Made by a program: the position numbers and the translations under genes. This document shows, in pieces, positions 27,795 to 37,497 of a stretch of DNA of 64,000 nucleotides. The notes below the pieces were generated by a model, which was not told the DNA's origin, did no database searches, and saw only the letters and a list, made by a program, of their open reading frames with translations. Source of the DNA: Paenibacillus sp. MBLB1832 (GTDB lineage: Bacteria; Bacillota; Bacilli; Paenibacillales; NBRC-103111); the NCBI RefSeq assembly GCF_032271945.1, contig NZ_CP130319.1, positions 3,677,001-3,741,000 on the forward strand, read 5' to 3'. The stretch's first letter is position 1; each line of letters begins with the position of its first letter.

Positions 27795-29351
27795 ATGTAT
27801 AATGTACTTATTGTTGACGACGAGCCGATTGTAGCTGAAGCACTCATAATATCACCCATCTGGGATGATCTAGGACTTGAAGTTCTCGGCAACGCTTACA
27901 GCGGTCTAGATGCACTTGACTGGATGGATAAATATCCCGTCGATATTCTGATTACAGACATTCGAATGCCCCAAATGGATGGCATTGAGCTAATCCAACA
28001 CATACGGGAAAAAGGTTTACATGTAAAAATTGTTATTTTAAGCGGGCACGATGACTTCAGTTATGTGAAGGAAGCTATCAAATTAGGCGTGGAAAACTAT
28101 TTGTTAAAACCTCTTGATAAATCGGAATTGCTCGCCACCCTAACCGGTGTCGTAGACAAGCTGCAAGCAGATTCCAATCGCCAAATCAACATGAACGAAC
28201 AGATGAACGCGTTTCGAGAAAGCTTCCTCCTTCGATGGGTTACCAACTCCGTAAATAAAACGGAATTTCGAGAGAAGGCGGAAATAGCCCGATTTGACAC
28301 AAATATAGATGAGTATCGTATTGTACTTTTTAAAATACTCAATCTTGACAATAATTTGGAAAAGCATAGGGGAGCACTAGCCATTCAGGAATTTCTTTCG
28401 CAACAGTTCGGGGCAACACTCAAAGATTTGTCGTTTTTTGATTCATCCTACGATCTCGTTGCTGTGCTGCCAGAGCGTTATTTTAAGTGCGAGGACTTGT
28501 CCTTGCAAGATAGACTGTCTTCTATTCTAACCTTACTAACCGCACAGACCGAACTGCAATTACTCTGTACAATTGGCCAAATAGAATCTGATTTATTCAC
28601 CGCTTATCGAAGTTACAATACAGCAAAGGAATTACAGGGATACGCTTTTCTGCTACCGCCTAACAGCCTTATTACATCTGACGATATCGAAAAAAATAGA
28701 AACGATGGTGAATGGTATCTCGATTTGCCACTTGAACAAATAAATAATTTCATCTTGTCAAACAAAAAAGAAGAATGCCTTGAAATCACCCGAATTGCAT
28801 TCACCAAAATCCATGGGAATAGCCAGATTACACCTGTTATGTTTAAAAATGCGATCTTGGAGCTCTTATTTCAAGTCTCCAATACGGTAAAGAATACGAT
28901 CATTCATCCTGAATGTATCCCTTTATCATTTAGAAATCTGTATCACCGCTTTGCAGTATCGGATAAATATGAGGACTTGATCGGGCTGGTATATGAGACC
29001 ATCCGTACAGCTTGCGATTTACTTTCTGTGAGAGACAACGCGACAAATGCAACAATCAAGCAAATTTTGGATTACGTCAAAGAAAATTCGGAGCAAGATC
29101 TTTCATTAAAGACACTCTCATTTCAATTCAACGTCAATGCTTCCTATCTAGGGCAGCTATTTCGCAAGGAAACAGGCATCCTATTTAGCAGTTACCTCAA
29201 CCATTTACGAATCGAGAAAGCAAAAGAATTGCTTATCCATACAGACATGAAGGTAACCGATATATCCGCTAAGGTCGGTTATTTAGAACCTAGTCATTTT
29301 TACAAAATTTTCAAAAAGGCGACTGGGGTCTCCCCTGCACAATACAAATGA
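27795..29351 (+). CDS. Response regulator with AraC-type DNA-binding domain (YesN family), cassette 2
   Basis: A 518-residue regulator, longer than the cassette-1 regulator. The receiver domain (1-125) has the DDE acidic cluster at 8-10, phospho-acceptor Asp55 in ILITDIRMPQMDG, and Lys in LLKPLDK. A middle region of about 270 residues resembles a degenerate GGDEF-like (CdaR-type) domain. The C-terminal 100 residues are an AraC helix-turn-helix pair (LSLKTLSFQFNVNASYLGQLF, VTDISAKVGYLEPSHFYKIF). GGAGGG lies eight bases before the ATG at 27795. Its stop codon overlaps the kinase start (ATGA), which couples their translation. Confidence 0.94.
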   Translation: MYNVLIVDDEPIVAEALIISPIWDDLGLEVLGNAYSGLDALDWMDKYPVDILITDIRMPQMDGIELIQHIREKGLHVKIVILSGHDDFSYVKEAIKLGVENYLLKPLDKSELLATLTGVVDKLQADSNRQINMNEQMNAFRESFLLRWVTNSVNKTEFREKAEIARFDTNIDEYRIVLFKILNLDNNLEKHRGALAIQEFLSQQFGATLKDLSFFDSSYDLVAVLPERYFKCEDLSLQDRLSSILTLLTAQTELQLLCTIGQIESDLFTAYRSYNTAKELQGYAFLLPPNSLITSDDIEKNRNDGEWYLDLPLEQINNFILSNKKEECLEITRIAFTKIHGNSQITPVMFKNAILELLFQVSNTVKNTIIHPECIPLSFRNLYHRFAVSDKYEDLIGLVYETIRTACDLLSVRDNATNATIKQILDYVKENSEQDLSLKTLSFQFNVNASYLGQLFRKETGILFSSYLNHLRIEKAKELLIHTDMKVTDISAKVGYLEPSHFYKIFKKATGVSPAQYK

Positions 29352-31177
29352 GAAAATTAATTCCTATCAAACTATTTACAAAAATCTTGTTGTTATATAT
29401 CCTGATTCTTTCATTTGCGCTTTATGGCTTCACACGATATGTTGCTGACAATTCCATGGAACTTTTAAAAAAGGCGCAAATCGGAATTCACCAACAAATG
29501 ATCGCTGCCTTGCAAAATATTATGGATAATCGTTCAAAAACGATACGAGATATTTTATTGAAAATTTATAATGATCAAGATCTGAACACCTACATCATGA
29601 GCATGATGGACGATACGGAACCTGGCGAATTTTACGCCGATAATACGTTCGATAAGCAAACTATCGTTAATAAACTGGACGATCTTGTAAGTGTTGACAA
29701 GAATATCAGCCATCTCATTTTGTATAATAACACGACTAAAAAAGCGTACTTGTATTTATATGATTTAAACTATACGTTTTCTGATTTTACAAAGCCTATT
29801 ATCAAAAATATTCCTCAATTGCAGAAACCAACACAGGAAAGTTTTATTATTCCAGCGCATTTAGATCCATACTATGCACTCCAAAGTTCCAAATATAAGT
29901 TCGGAATAGCTAGTAATTTTTACTATCCTCGCTCTAGCTTATTTCTGGGAAGATTCATTATCGAGTTTGGCATTGAGGATCTGCAGAACACGGTCCTCCA
30001 ATTCGGCAAAGATATGCAGGGCTACCTGTTGATCTTAACCAAAGAAGGAGATGTTATATTCGATTCATCTTCTACCTATTACGGTAAGAAATATCCTTAC
30101 TTCGATAAAATAGGTCAATCGTCTGACTCCGTGCAATTAGCGGAGGATAGTATTGTAAATGTCGTCAATTCAGATCAGAGTAAATTCATTTACGCGTCGG
30201 TTTTGCCGAAATCGACTTTGAGCAAGCAACTGAGTATTTTTAATAACTCAACCTATCTGGCTGCGATTATTCTTCTCTTATTTATCTTCTCCGTTTACTT
30301 CTTTGTAACGGGGATCATCTCGAAAAGAGTCAATCGGATCGTGAATGCGATGGGGAAAACGGTTAAAAGTAATTTGCTTCATAGAATTCCCTTGACCCAT
30401 AAAGACAATGAATTTGAACAAATCGCCATACACTTTAACAAGATGTGCGACAATCTGCAGGATTATATTAATAAATCTTATGTCTATGAATTGCAGCAGA
30501 AGGTTGCCGAAATGAAAATTCTTGAAAATCAAATTAACCCGCATTTTCTTTACAATTCCTTAGAGGCGATTCGAGCACGGCTGGAAATCGACGGGAATGA
30601 TGAAGGCGGGCAAATGATTTACTCCCTCGCAACGTTGTTTAGAGCATCCCTGAAAGCGGATTCGGTCGTCACGATCGCTGAAGAAATCGAATTCTGCCAC
30701 ATGTATTTGAACATTTTTGAGGTCAGGTATCAAAACTTATTTCAGTTCCATATCGACATCCAAGATAACATTAAGCACTGTGGGATCATTAAATTAATTC
30801 TTCAGCCCATTGTAGAAAACTACCTTATTCATGGATTTGATCGCAGGAGACAAGACAATGTATTGTCCATTCGCGGTTACCAAGAAGGCAATACGATCTG
30901 CATAACCGTCTCAGATAATGGCATCGGTATCCCATTTGACAAACTTAATGAACTTAAACGAAAACTAAACACAGCTTCACCATCGACGATAGGAAGCATC
31001 GGCCTTCATAATGCGAATGAGCGGATAAAGCTTCTGTTCGGTTCTTCCTATGGACTGGATATCGAAAGCGATGGTTCAAATGGAAGCAACGTTACCCTGC
31101 GTATTCCTTGCCTGAGGCCAGAAGAAATCAAGGAGCAAAACATAACAATGCTGAAAAACCTGCCCTCCAATCATTGA
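29348..31177 (+). CDS. Sensor histidine kinase, YesM type, cassette 2
   Basis: A 609-residue membrane kinase. TM1 lies at about 10-28, followed by an extracytoplasmic sensor region to about 300, TM2 (YLAAIILLLFIFSVYFFVTG), a HAMP linker, the H-box ENQINPHFLYNSLEAI, the N-box QPIVENYLIHGF and G-box DNGIGIP. The ATG overlaps the regulator stop by four bases. Together they sense an extracellular sugar, or the binding protein loaded with it, and act on the divergent cassette-2 operon. A terminator follows. Confidence 0.94.
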   Translation: MRKLIPIKLFTKILLLYILILSFALYGFTRYVADNSMELLKKAQIGIHQQMIAALQNIMDNRSKTIRDILLKIYNDQDLNTYIMSMMDDTEPGEFYADNTFDKQTIVNKLDDLVSVDKNISHLILYNNTTKKAYLYLYDLNYTFSDFTKPIIKNIPQLQKPTQESFIIPAHLDPYYALQSSKYKFGIASNFYYPRSSLFLGRFIIEFGIEDLQNTVLQFGKDMQGYLLILTKEGDVIFDSSSTYYGKKYPYFDKIGQSSDSVQLAEDSIVNVVNSDQSKFIYASVLPKSTLSKQLSIFNNSTYLAAIILLLFIFSVYFFVTGIISKRVNRIVNAMGKTVKSNLLHRIPLTHKDNEFEQIAIHFNKMCDNLQDYINKSYVYELQQKVAEMKILENQINPHFLYNSLEAIRARLEIDGNDEGGQMIYSLATLFRASLKADSVVTIAEEIEFCHMYLNIFEVRYQNLFQFHIDIQDNIKHCGIIKLILQPIVENYLIHGFDRRRQDNVLSIRGYQEGNTICITVSDNGIGIPFDKLNELKRKLNTASPSTIGSIGLHNANERIKLLFGSSYGLDIESDGSNGSNVTLRIPCLRPEEIKEQNITMLKNLPSNH

Positions 31178-31222
31178 GGGCAGCAGGGCATATGACACTG
31201 CCTTAAACAACAATAACCGTGT

Positions 31223-31272
31223 AAAAAACCCTTCAAATTCACGAGAAACGTGATTATTTGAAGGTTTTTTTG
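31223..31272 (+). terminator. Rho-independent terminator after the cassette-2 kinase gene
   Basis: AAACCCTTCAAAT pairs with ATTTGAAGGTTT; an inner TCACG/CGTGA stem extends the hairpin, and a run of T follows. It lies 46 bases after the stop codon. The remaining bases up to 31408 show nothing further that I recognise. Confidence 0.88.
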
Positions 31273-31408
31273 CGGTACATGGTGGTTCTAAAACGCCGCA
31301 CTTTAACTTATATTGATATAATCAAAATTACTACAAGCGTAGGTGCCATTCGCTGTCTTATCAGCGCTGTCAATCTGGAACTTTACACTGCCAGTGCATG
31401 TTCTTCTT

Positions 31409-33661
31409 TCAATTACGCGCGTTCGCATTACTTCGATACTGATTAGGTGTAACGCCGAATGCTTTTTTAAATAAAGTAAAAAAATGGCTTCGGCTGATAA
31501 ACCCTGACTTCTCCATAATATCGTTAATTGTTTCCTCTGATTCGGCGATCAGCTTACTTGCATAACTAAGCCGAACATGATTGATGTAATCGGTGACAGA
31601 AATGAGACGATGCTTCTTATATAGTTTGCCCAGGTAAGGAGAGGATAAATTAACCTTTTCAGCTATTTCTTCCAATGATAAAGCTGGATTTGCGAATTCC
31701 GCATGAACGATCTGATTCACGTCCTCAATCAGTTTGATATATTTGTTGTCTTTTTTAGCTTCTAGCTCAATTGCTAAATGGTCAAACAGTTCGTGAAAGT
31801 CAGACTGGATCTGTTCGATTGTTTCCATCTTTTGAAGAGCTGTCAGGTAGGTATTGAAATTGAAGTTTACCTTAATCGCATGATTAGCTTCAGTGATTTC
31901 AATCGCATGACGAATCGATAACAATAATCGGATGAGCACTGAATTTAGCACAGTATAACTATATCGTGATGCGGCATGGATCACACTGGACAACACCTGT
32001 TTGGCTTCAGCAAATTGGCCCTGAATTAAGGCATCTGCCAGTTCCTTATCTTGGTCCTGCGGATATTTAAACTCACCTGTCTGAATATCAATACGATCGT
32101 AAGAAATTAACGCTTGGTGCCCCGTAATTAATCTGTAATTAGATAAATCAAGCGTTTTCAAATAATGAAAATTGATGGAATTCAACATGCGAAAAGGTTC
32201 GCTAAAGGTAATCGAAATCGAAACATTCAGAAATTTCTCTATATTCCCTTGAATATCTTTGACAAGCGAAACTAAACTGTCATCCTTTGATGGGAACTCT
32301 GAACCATAGTAATTCATCCAAATTAAGATCTGATCCTCTTCGATTTCAATACATTCATGTTTATATGTACTGGACAGCAGCTCAGAAATAATGTTGATCA
32401 TGCCGAATTTCAACAAGCCTCGATCCTTCAAGCTGAACGCTGAACAAAAATCCGCAAAATGATCAATCTTAATTAGTAAGAGTAAAAACGAATCTGCTAG
32501 CTCAAGCTCAATGTGATAGGCATGGAAGCGCTTCTGAAGAATGTCAACAGGCATCATTTCATTAGAGAGGACCATACTTCGCAGGAAGTTTTGCTTACGA
32601 TTGTACAGCTCATTTCTCTTTTCAGATTCCAACTCGATGTAGTTCTGAATGACGACGTTGATAGGCTTATATAGTCTGCGCGATAAATAAAACGATAATA
32701 AGATACTGCCGACAATGAAACAAATAACAAGCAGATAGGTTTTTTGCTTCATCTGTTCCACATCTTTGACGATGCTAAGATAGGGAGTAATGCTAATTAC
32801 TTTCCAGCCAAAGGCATCTGTGTCTGCATACGTAATGAATGAATCCACACCATCAACATTCATGCGCAGGTTTCCACTAGCTTCCTTTGACGATTGAATC
32901 CGTTGGATATAGTCATTTTCCTTTAATGCACTGAGCAAAGGATGTTTGCCATCGCTAGACATCAGCCTTCCGTCACGATCAATAATAAAGATGCGATTGT
33001 CATTTATATGGTCGGATGTGCTGATCGTTTGTTTAATCGACTCTTCCGAGATATTAAGAATAATGGCTTCGCTAACTTTACCGCTCTGAACTTGCGAATC
33101 GAAAAATAGGTAGGAATATACATACACATCTTTCTCTGCGTTTGATGAAATTCCGTACATCATATTAGGTATTTGTCTAAGTACAATGCTATGAGAGCGA
33201 TTATGCTGAATGTCGTCCAAAATCGGGAAAATACCCATGTCCTCGAAGGTTGAACGATCATAAACAAATTTCTGGCTTGGCAATGCATGAATATGACTTC
33301 CATTATAAATATAGATCGATTGTAAGAAAGGATAAATGTTTTTATAAGATGCTAACTTGTCCTGGTATTTAATGTAGTCTACGGCATTTACATCTGAATA
33401 AAGCAACTCCTTAATCGTTTCATCAAAAAATGCTGTTGTCGCCACGGACCGGGCTGACTGTGCCATTACGCTGACATTCCGACTTGAATTCTGCAAGTCG
33501 TTTTTTTGTTGATTATATACCATTTGAAGAGCAAAGCTTTCAAAGTTCTGGGTTAAAAACGAAGATTGTACGAAAAGAAGCAATACTGTACTAAGAAGAA
33601 ATGGCAGCAGTATCGTAAGAAACAGTTGAAATGGGTTTTTCATGCTGAATTTTTTGAACAC
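31409..33661 (-). CDS. Membrane-anchored AraC-type regulator with extracellular sensor domain, cassette 3
   Basis: A one-protein sensor and regulator of about 750 residues. TM1 (FLTILLPFLLSTVLLLFV) is followed by a dCache-like extracytoplasmic domain to about 320 and TM2 (TYLLVICFIVGSILLSFYL). The cytoplasmic part has a linker region and a C-terminal AraC helix-turn-helix pair (LSLEEIAEKVNLSSPYLGKLY, INDIMEKSGFISRSHFFTLF). There is no kinase and no receiver domain. I chose the GTG at 33661 because AAGGAG is nine bases upstream; an ATG at 33643 is possible. It is transcribed divergently from cassette 3 across about 250 bases and is its likely activator. Confidence 0.9.
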   Translation of the reverse strand: MFKKFSMKNPFQLFLTILLPFLLSTVLLLFVQSSFLTQNFESFALQMVYNQQKNDLQNSSRNVSVMAQSARSVATTAFFDETIKELLYSDVNAVDYIKYQDKLASYKNIYPFLQSIYIYNGSHIHALPSQKFVYDRSTFEDMGIFPILDDIQHNRSHSIVLRQIPNMMYGISSNAEKDVYVYSYLFFDSQVQSGKVSEAIILNISEESIKQTISTSDHINDNRIFIIDRDGRLMSSDGKHPLLSALKENDYIQRIQSSKEASGNLRMNVDGVDSFITYADTDAFGWKVISITPYLSIVKDVEQMKQKTYLLVICFIVGSILLSFYLSRRLYKPINVVIQNYIELESEKRNELYNRKQNFLRSMVLSNEMMPVDILQKRFHAYHIELELADSFLLLLIKIDHFADFCSAFSLKDRGLLKFGMINIISELLSSTYKHECIEIEEDQILIWMNYYGSEFPSKDDSLVSLVKDIQGNIEKFLNVSISITFSEPFRMLNSINFHYLKTLDLSNYRLITGHQALISYDRIDIQTGEFKYPQDQDKELADALIQGQFAEAKQVLSSVIHAASRYSYTVLNSVLIRLLLSIRHAIEITEANHAIKVNFNFNTYLTALQKMETIEQIQSDFHELFDHLAIELEAKKDNKYIKLIEDVNQIVHAEFANPALSLEEIAEKVNLSSPYLGKLYKKHRLISVTDYINHVRLSYASKLIAESEETINDIMEKSGFISRSHFFTLFKKAFGVTPNQYRSNANARN

Positions 33662-33746
33662 AAGTAACAACTCCTTCTGCCAAAAGATTATCACAAAAAC
33701 AGATTTTAATGAACCCTCCCCTAAGCTATAGAGGCATTTTGCTGAA

Positions 33747-33795
33747 TTAAGAACTTACTACTCCATTCAGAACTCACATTTTGACTCGGAACTGA
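33747..33795. promoter_or_regulatory. Three GAACTNA repeats with 19-base period, cassette-3 control region
   Basis: GAACTTA, GAACTCA and GAACTGA begin at 33751, 33770 and 33789, exactly 19 bases apart, between the divergent regulator and cassette-3 genes. The first is part of TTAAGAACT, which also occurs twice at 19 bases' distance near 19360. The spacing suggests an AraC-type operator. Confidence 0.5.
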
Positions 33796-33908
33796 ACTAA
33801 TCCGTAAGATCAGAAATTGTTTAATGGAACAGTCACAGGCTACGATATATTCAGAAACCAGCCATCAAGCACATCGATAAAAATCTGGTTAAAGGAGCAT
33901 GAAGCGAA

Positions 33909-34829
33909 TTGATAAAAACCATACTTAAGTCTCAGAACACGAAAAAGAATGTTCAGTTAACTTTGTTAGCGTTTCCAGCTATCCTCATAATTTTTGTTTT
34001 TTCTTATATCCCTATGGGCGGGATATTCATCGCTTTCAAAAACATCAACTATACAGATGGCATCTTTCACAGCCCATGGGTCGGTTTCGATAATTTCAAA
34101 TTTTTCTTCACATCAAGCGATGCTTGGATCGTGGTGAGAAATACGTTGGCCTACAACACCATCTTTATCGTAGTCGGTACTTTACTATCCGTGTTGTTTG
34201 CCATCCTATTGAATGAAATCGTGAGCAGAAGGATTCTAAAAGCGTATCAAACCATATTTTTCTTTCCGTATTTCTTCTCGTGGGTCATCGTCGCCTACAT
34301 GGCTTATTCTTTTCTGGGCCCCCATGGCATTATTACATCTTATATGGAACGTATAGGCAATCAATCGTTTGATTTTTACACAGAGACTTGGATCTGGCCT
34401 ATTCTATTAACGTTTATTAACATTTGGAAAGGTCTAGGCTATGTGAGCATCATCTTTTATGCGGGCATCCTGGGTATTTCACAAGAATATTACGAAGCTG
34501 CGGCTATTGACGGCGCATCTAAGTTGCAAATGGTTCGAACCATTACAATTCCGTTGCTCATGCCGCTAATTACAATAATGACCTTATTATCTATAGGAAA
34601 AATTTTTTACTCCGATTTCGGTTTGTTCTTCTTTGTTCCGAGAGAGATCGGCCAGTTGTACCCTGTAACGCAAGTTATTGATACGTATGTATACCGAATG
34701 CTGAAAGTTTCCGGAGATATTGGCATGTCATCAGCTGTAGGTCTATTTCAATCTACAATGGGATTCATCATTGTTTTGATAAGCAATTTTATCGTAAGAA
34801 AAGTAGACGAAGAGAACAAATTATTCTAG
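33909..34829 (+). CDS. Carbohydrate ABC transporter permease, LplB type, cassette 3
   Basis: A 306-residue membrane permease with six segments and the docking loop YYEAAAIDGASKLQMVRT...IPLLMP. The TTG start at 33909 uses AAGGAG about 11 bases upstream; an ATG at 33899 in another frame would give only a short peptide. It heads cassette 3 and is followed after 20 bases by the YtcP-type partner. No ATPase gene accompanies it. Confidence 0.93.
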   Translation: MIKTILKSQNTKKNVQLTLLAFPAILIIFVFSYIPMGGIFIAFKNINYTDGIFHSPWVGFDNFKFFFTSSDAWIVVRNTLAYNTIFIVVGTLLSVLFAILLNEIVSRRILKAYQTIFFFPYFFSWVIVAYMAYSFLGPHGIITSYMERIGNQSFDFYTETWIWPILLTFINIWKGLGYVSIIFYAGILGISQEYYEAAAIDGASKLQMVRTITIPLLMPLITIMTLLSIGKIFYSDFGLFFFVPREIGQLYPVTQVIDTYVYRMLKVSGDIGMSSAVGLFQSTMGFIIVLISNFIVRKVDEENKLF

Positions 34830-34849
34830 AACCACAAAGAGGTGAGCAC

Positions 34850-35731
34850 ATGCTGGCAAGAAAAACGTGGCCTCAGGTCATAATTAACCTTTTATTCATT
34901 CTGTTCAGTCTCACATGCATTATTCCGCTTATTTCAATTATCTCCATTTCATTCAGCAACGAAGTCGACATTGTGAAGAATGGCTATCATTTATTTCCAA
35001 AAATATTTGATATTACGGCCTATGCATACATTTTGTATCAGCCTGTACAGCTCTTAAATGCATTTAAGGTGTCTCTGTTTGTCAGCTTCTTCGGCACATT
35101 CGTTTCAGTGGCAGTCATGGCAGGCATTGCCTATGCGTTGTCTCGTGAAGACTATAGATTTAAAAACTCGTTAAGTTTTTATGTCTTTTTCACTATGCTG
35201 TTTAACGGTGGACTCGTTCCGACCTATATTTTAATTACGAATTACTTGCATTTGAAAAATACGATCTTTGCGCTTATTCTTCCCTATTTGGCTATTCCTT
35301 GGTTTATCTTGATTTTGAGATCCTTTATGCAAAAGATCCCTCTCAGTATCGTTGAATCCTGCATGATTGACGGAGCAAGCGAATTCAGAATCTTTTTTCA
35401 AATCATTCTCCCGTTAGCTAAGCCGGGGCTTGCTACTGTTGGGCTATTCATGCTTTTACATTATTGGAATGATTGGTGGCTAAGCTTGCTGTATGTCGAG
35501 AAAGAAAGCCTCGTTCCTCTCCAATATATGCTCTATAGAATGATGAATAATATTCAATATCTCACTAGTGCAAGCAATATGATGCCGCCTGGTATGAAAA
35601 ATGCCGATCTCCCCTCGGAATCCGCCCGTATGGCTATGGCTATACTTGCCGCTGGTCCGATGCTAATGGTATTTCCGTTTTTCCAAAAGTACTTCGTCAG
35701 AGGCCTTACCGTAGGTGCAGTAAAAGGGTAA
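34850..35731 (+). CDS. Carbohydrate ABC transporter permease, YtcP type, cassette 3
   Basis: A 293-residue membrane permease with six segments, the docking loop IVESCMIDGASEFRIFF...LPLAKP, and the standard tail RGLTVGAVKG. AGAGGTGA precedes the ATG at 34850. It forms the importer with the LplB-type partner and probably serves either of the two binding proteins that follow. Confidence 0.93.
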   Translation: MLARKTWPQVIINLLFILFSLTCIIPLISIISISFSNEVDIVKNGYHLFPKIFDITAYAYILYQPVQLLNAFKVSLFVSFFGTFVSVAVMAGIAYALSREDYRFKNSLSFYVFFTMLFNGGLVPTYILITNYLHLKNTIFALILPYLAIPWFILILRSFMQKIPLSIVESCMIDGASEFRIFFQIILPLAKPGLATVGLFMLLHYWNDWWLSLLYVEKESLVPLQYMLYRMMNNIQYLTSASNMMPPGMKNADLPSESARMAMAILAAGPMLMVFPFFQKYFVRGLTVGAVKG

Positions 35732-35761
35732 CTTAAACATGGATTACATCCATTTTAAGAA

Positions 35762-35789
35762 TATAATGTTTACAATAAAGGGAGGATTT
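35762..35789 (+). promoter_or_regulatory. Leader with TATAAT element before the first tandem binding-protein gene
   Basis: TATAAT (35762-35767) is followed by GTTTACAATAAAGGGAGG. The same block stands before the second gene at 37465-37492. In both copies TATAAT ends 28 bases before the ATG. The -35 region is weak, so an internal promoter is plausible rather than proven. Confidence 0.4.
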
Positions 35790-35794
35790 TGTAC

Positions 35795-37351
35795 ATGTAC
35801 AAAAATTTAAAGTTAGTTAAAACAGGTCTAGTAGCAGGCAGTATGCTTCTCGCAGTCAGCATGATGCTTTCCGCTTGCGGAAGCAAAACAACGCAAGAAA
35901 CAGCAAGCCCAGCGGCGGCCAAACCAGCTGAATCTGCCACAGCCACTGTAACACCTGCTGCTCTTCCAGAAGTCAAACTGACTTGGTACTTCCCTGGGAA
36001 CTTCCCGCAGCCTGAACAAGATAAAGTATTTGCAGAAGTGAACAAGGTACTGAAAGCGAAACTTAATGCAACCGTAGATTTTAAACCGTTGGCATTTGGT
36101 GACTATGATCAGAAGATGCAAGTCGTCATTGCCTCAGGCGAAGCGTATGACATAGCCTTTACGGCAAGCTGGATTAACAACTACAGCCAAGATGTAGCGA
36201 AAGGCGCCTTGCTGCCTCTTGATGATTTGCTAACTAAATATGCGCCGAAATCCTATGCTTCCGTGCCTAAATCGATGTGGGACGCGACGAAAGTGAAGGG
36301 AAAAATTTATGGATTTGTTAACCAACAAATCTCTGCCAGAACCCCTGCTTTAATGTTCCCGAAAGATCTGACTGATAAGTACAAGCTCGATCTTAGTTCT
36401 GTAAGCGGCAAAATTAATGCAGATACTCTAAACCTGTTGGAGCCGTATGTAACGAACGTGCATAAAGACGATCCAAAGAAAGCATTCATTACTTCCTTTG
36501 ATCAATTTGGCGATTTGTTTAATCTTGATTACATTTCCGGCTTTAATGTTCCGGGTGGTGTCGATTATGCAGATGGATCACTTAAAGTCGTAAACCAATT
36601 TGAAACACCGCAAGCTAAGAAATTCGCAGCTACAATGAGAGATTGGAATGCCAAAGGATTGTTGAATTCCAAAGAGCGCGTTTCTCAGAAAAAGGATGAA
36701 TGGACAGATGCGAAAGCTGGTAAATGGGCAATGAATATCGGCGGCGCTTACAAACCAGGCGGCAATATCGGCGAAACGGCTCAAGCTGGTTATCCGATGG
36801 TGGATGCTCCTGCAGGAACACAACATCTTACAACAGGCGGTATTACCGCGACAATGCAAGGTATTAACAGAAACTCCAAAAATCCTGAAAGAGCTATGAT
36901 GGTGCTCGAGCTTCTGAATACGGATAAAGATCTTTACAATTTGTTGAACTTCGGTATGAAAGATAACCATTTCAAGATCGATGGAGATGGATTCATGGTT
37001 CCTGGCGATAATCAAAAAGCGTACAATCCACAAGTTGCATGGATGTTTGCTTCCAACTTCCTTGCTAACGTTGAAAAAGGTATGCCTAAAACAGTTTGGG
37101 ACGATACGAAGAAAATTAATGAAACGGCAACACCTTCTAAATTACTAGGTTTTAACTTTGATGCAGAGCCAGTAAAATCCGAGATCGCGAAAACGAGCGC
37201 TGTTTATGACGAATACTCCAGATCCATTGAGCTTGGTATTGCTTCCGAAGATAAGTACAATGAATTCTTGGCTAAATTGAAAACAGCCGGTTCCGATAAA
37301 ATCATTGCTGAAATGCAAAAACAAGTTGATGCTTGGAAGTCTTCAAAATAA
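35795..37351 (+). CDS. ABC transporter sugar-binding lipoprotein, cassette 3, first tandem copy
   Basis: A 518-residue binding protein. The signal peptide ends in a good lipobox LSAC (Cys28), followed by an Ala/Thr/Pro-rich linker of about 30 residues and a LipO-type solute-binding domain (LTWYFPGNFPQPEQDKVFAEV at the start of the mature fold). The ATG at 35795 has GGGAGG upstream. The next gene is a close paralogue, including the leader region, so the pair arose by tandem duplication. Each copy has its own terminator. Confidence 0.94.
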   Translation: MYKNLKLVKTGLVAGSMLLAVSMMLSACGSKTTQETASPAAAKPAESATATVTPAALPEVKLTWYFPGNFPQPEQDKVFAEVNKVLKAKLNATVDFKPLAFGDYDQKMQVVIASGEAYDIAFTASWINNYSQDVAKGALLPLDDLLTKYAPKSYASVPKSMWDATKVKGKIYGFVNQQISARTPALMFPKDLTDKYKLDLSSVSGKINADTLNLLEPYVTNVHKDDPKKAFITSFDQFGDLFNLDYISGFNVPGGVDYADGSLKVVNQFETPQAKKFAATMRDWNAKGLLNSKERVSQKKDEWTDAKAGKWAMNIGGAYKPGGNIGETAQAGYPMVDAPAGTQHLTTGGITATMQGINRNSKNPERAMMVLELLNTDKDLYNLLNFGMKDNHFKIDGDGFMVPGDNQKAYNPQVAWMFASNFLANVEKGMPKTVWDDTKKINETATPSKLLGFNFDAEPVKSEIAKTSAVYDEYSRSIELGIASEDKYNEFLAKLKTAGSDKIIAEMQKQVDAWKSSK

Positions 37352-37365
37352 TAAAATGGCATGAC

Positions 37366-37408
37366 GAAAACCCTGACCACAGATAAGATCTGATGGGCAG
37401 GGTTTTTG
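37366..37408 (+). terminator. Terminator after the first tandem binding-protein gene
   Basis: AAAACCCTG pairs with CAGGGTTTTT, with further partial pairing in the loop. It lies 15 bases after the stop codon and 90 bases before the next ATG. Confidence 0.85.
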
Positions 37409-37464
37409 CTATGATTTCAAGGAATAAATCATTACTAAACATGGCTTATCCTCCATTTAAATAA

Positions 37465-37492
37465 TATAATGTTTACAATAAAGGGAGGACTT
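37465..37492 (+). promoter_or_regulatory. Duplicated leader with TATAAT before the second binding-protein gene
   Basis: TATAAT (37465-37470) and GTTTACAATAAAGGGAGG repeat the leader of the first copy at the same distance from the start codon. With a terminator upstream, a promoter here would be needed for independent expression. Confidence 0.45.
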
Positions 37493-37497
37493 TGTAC

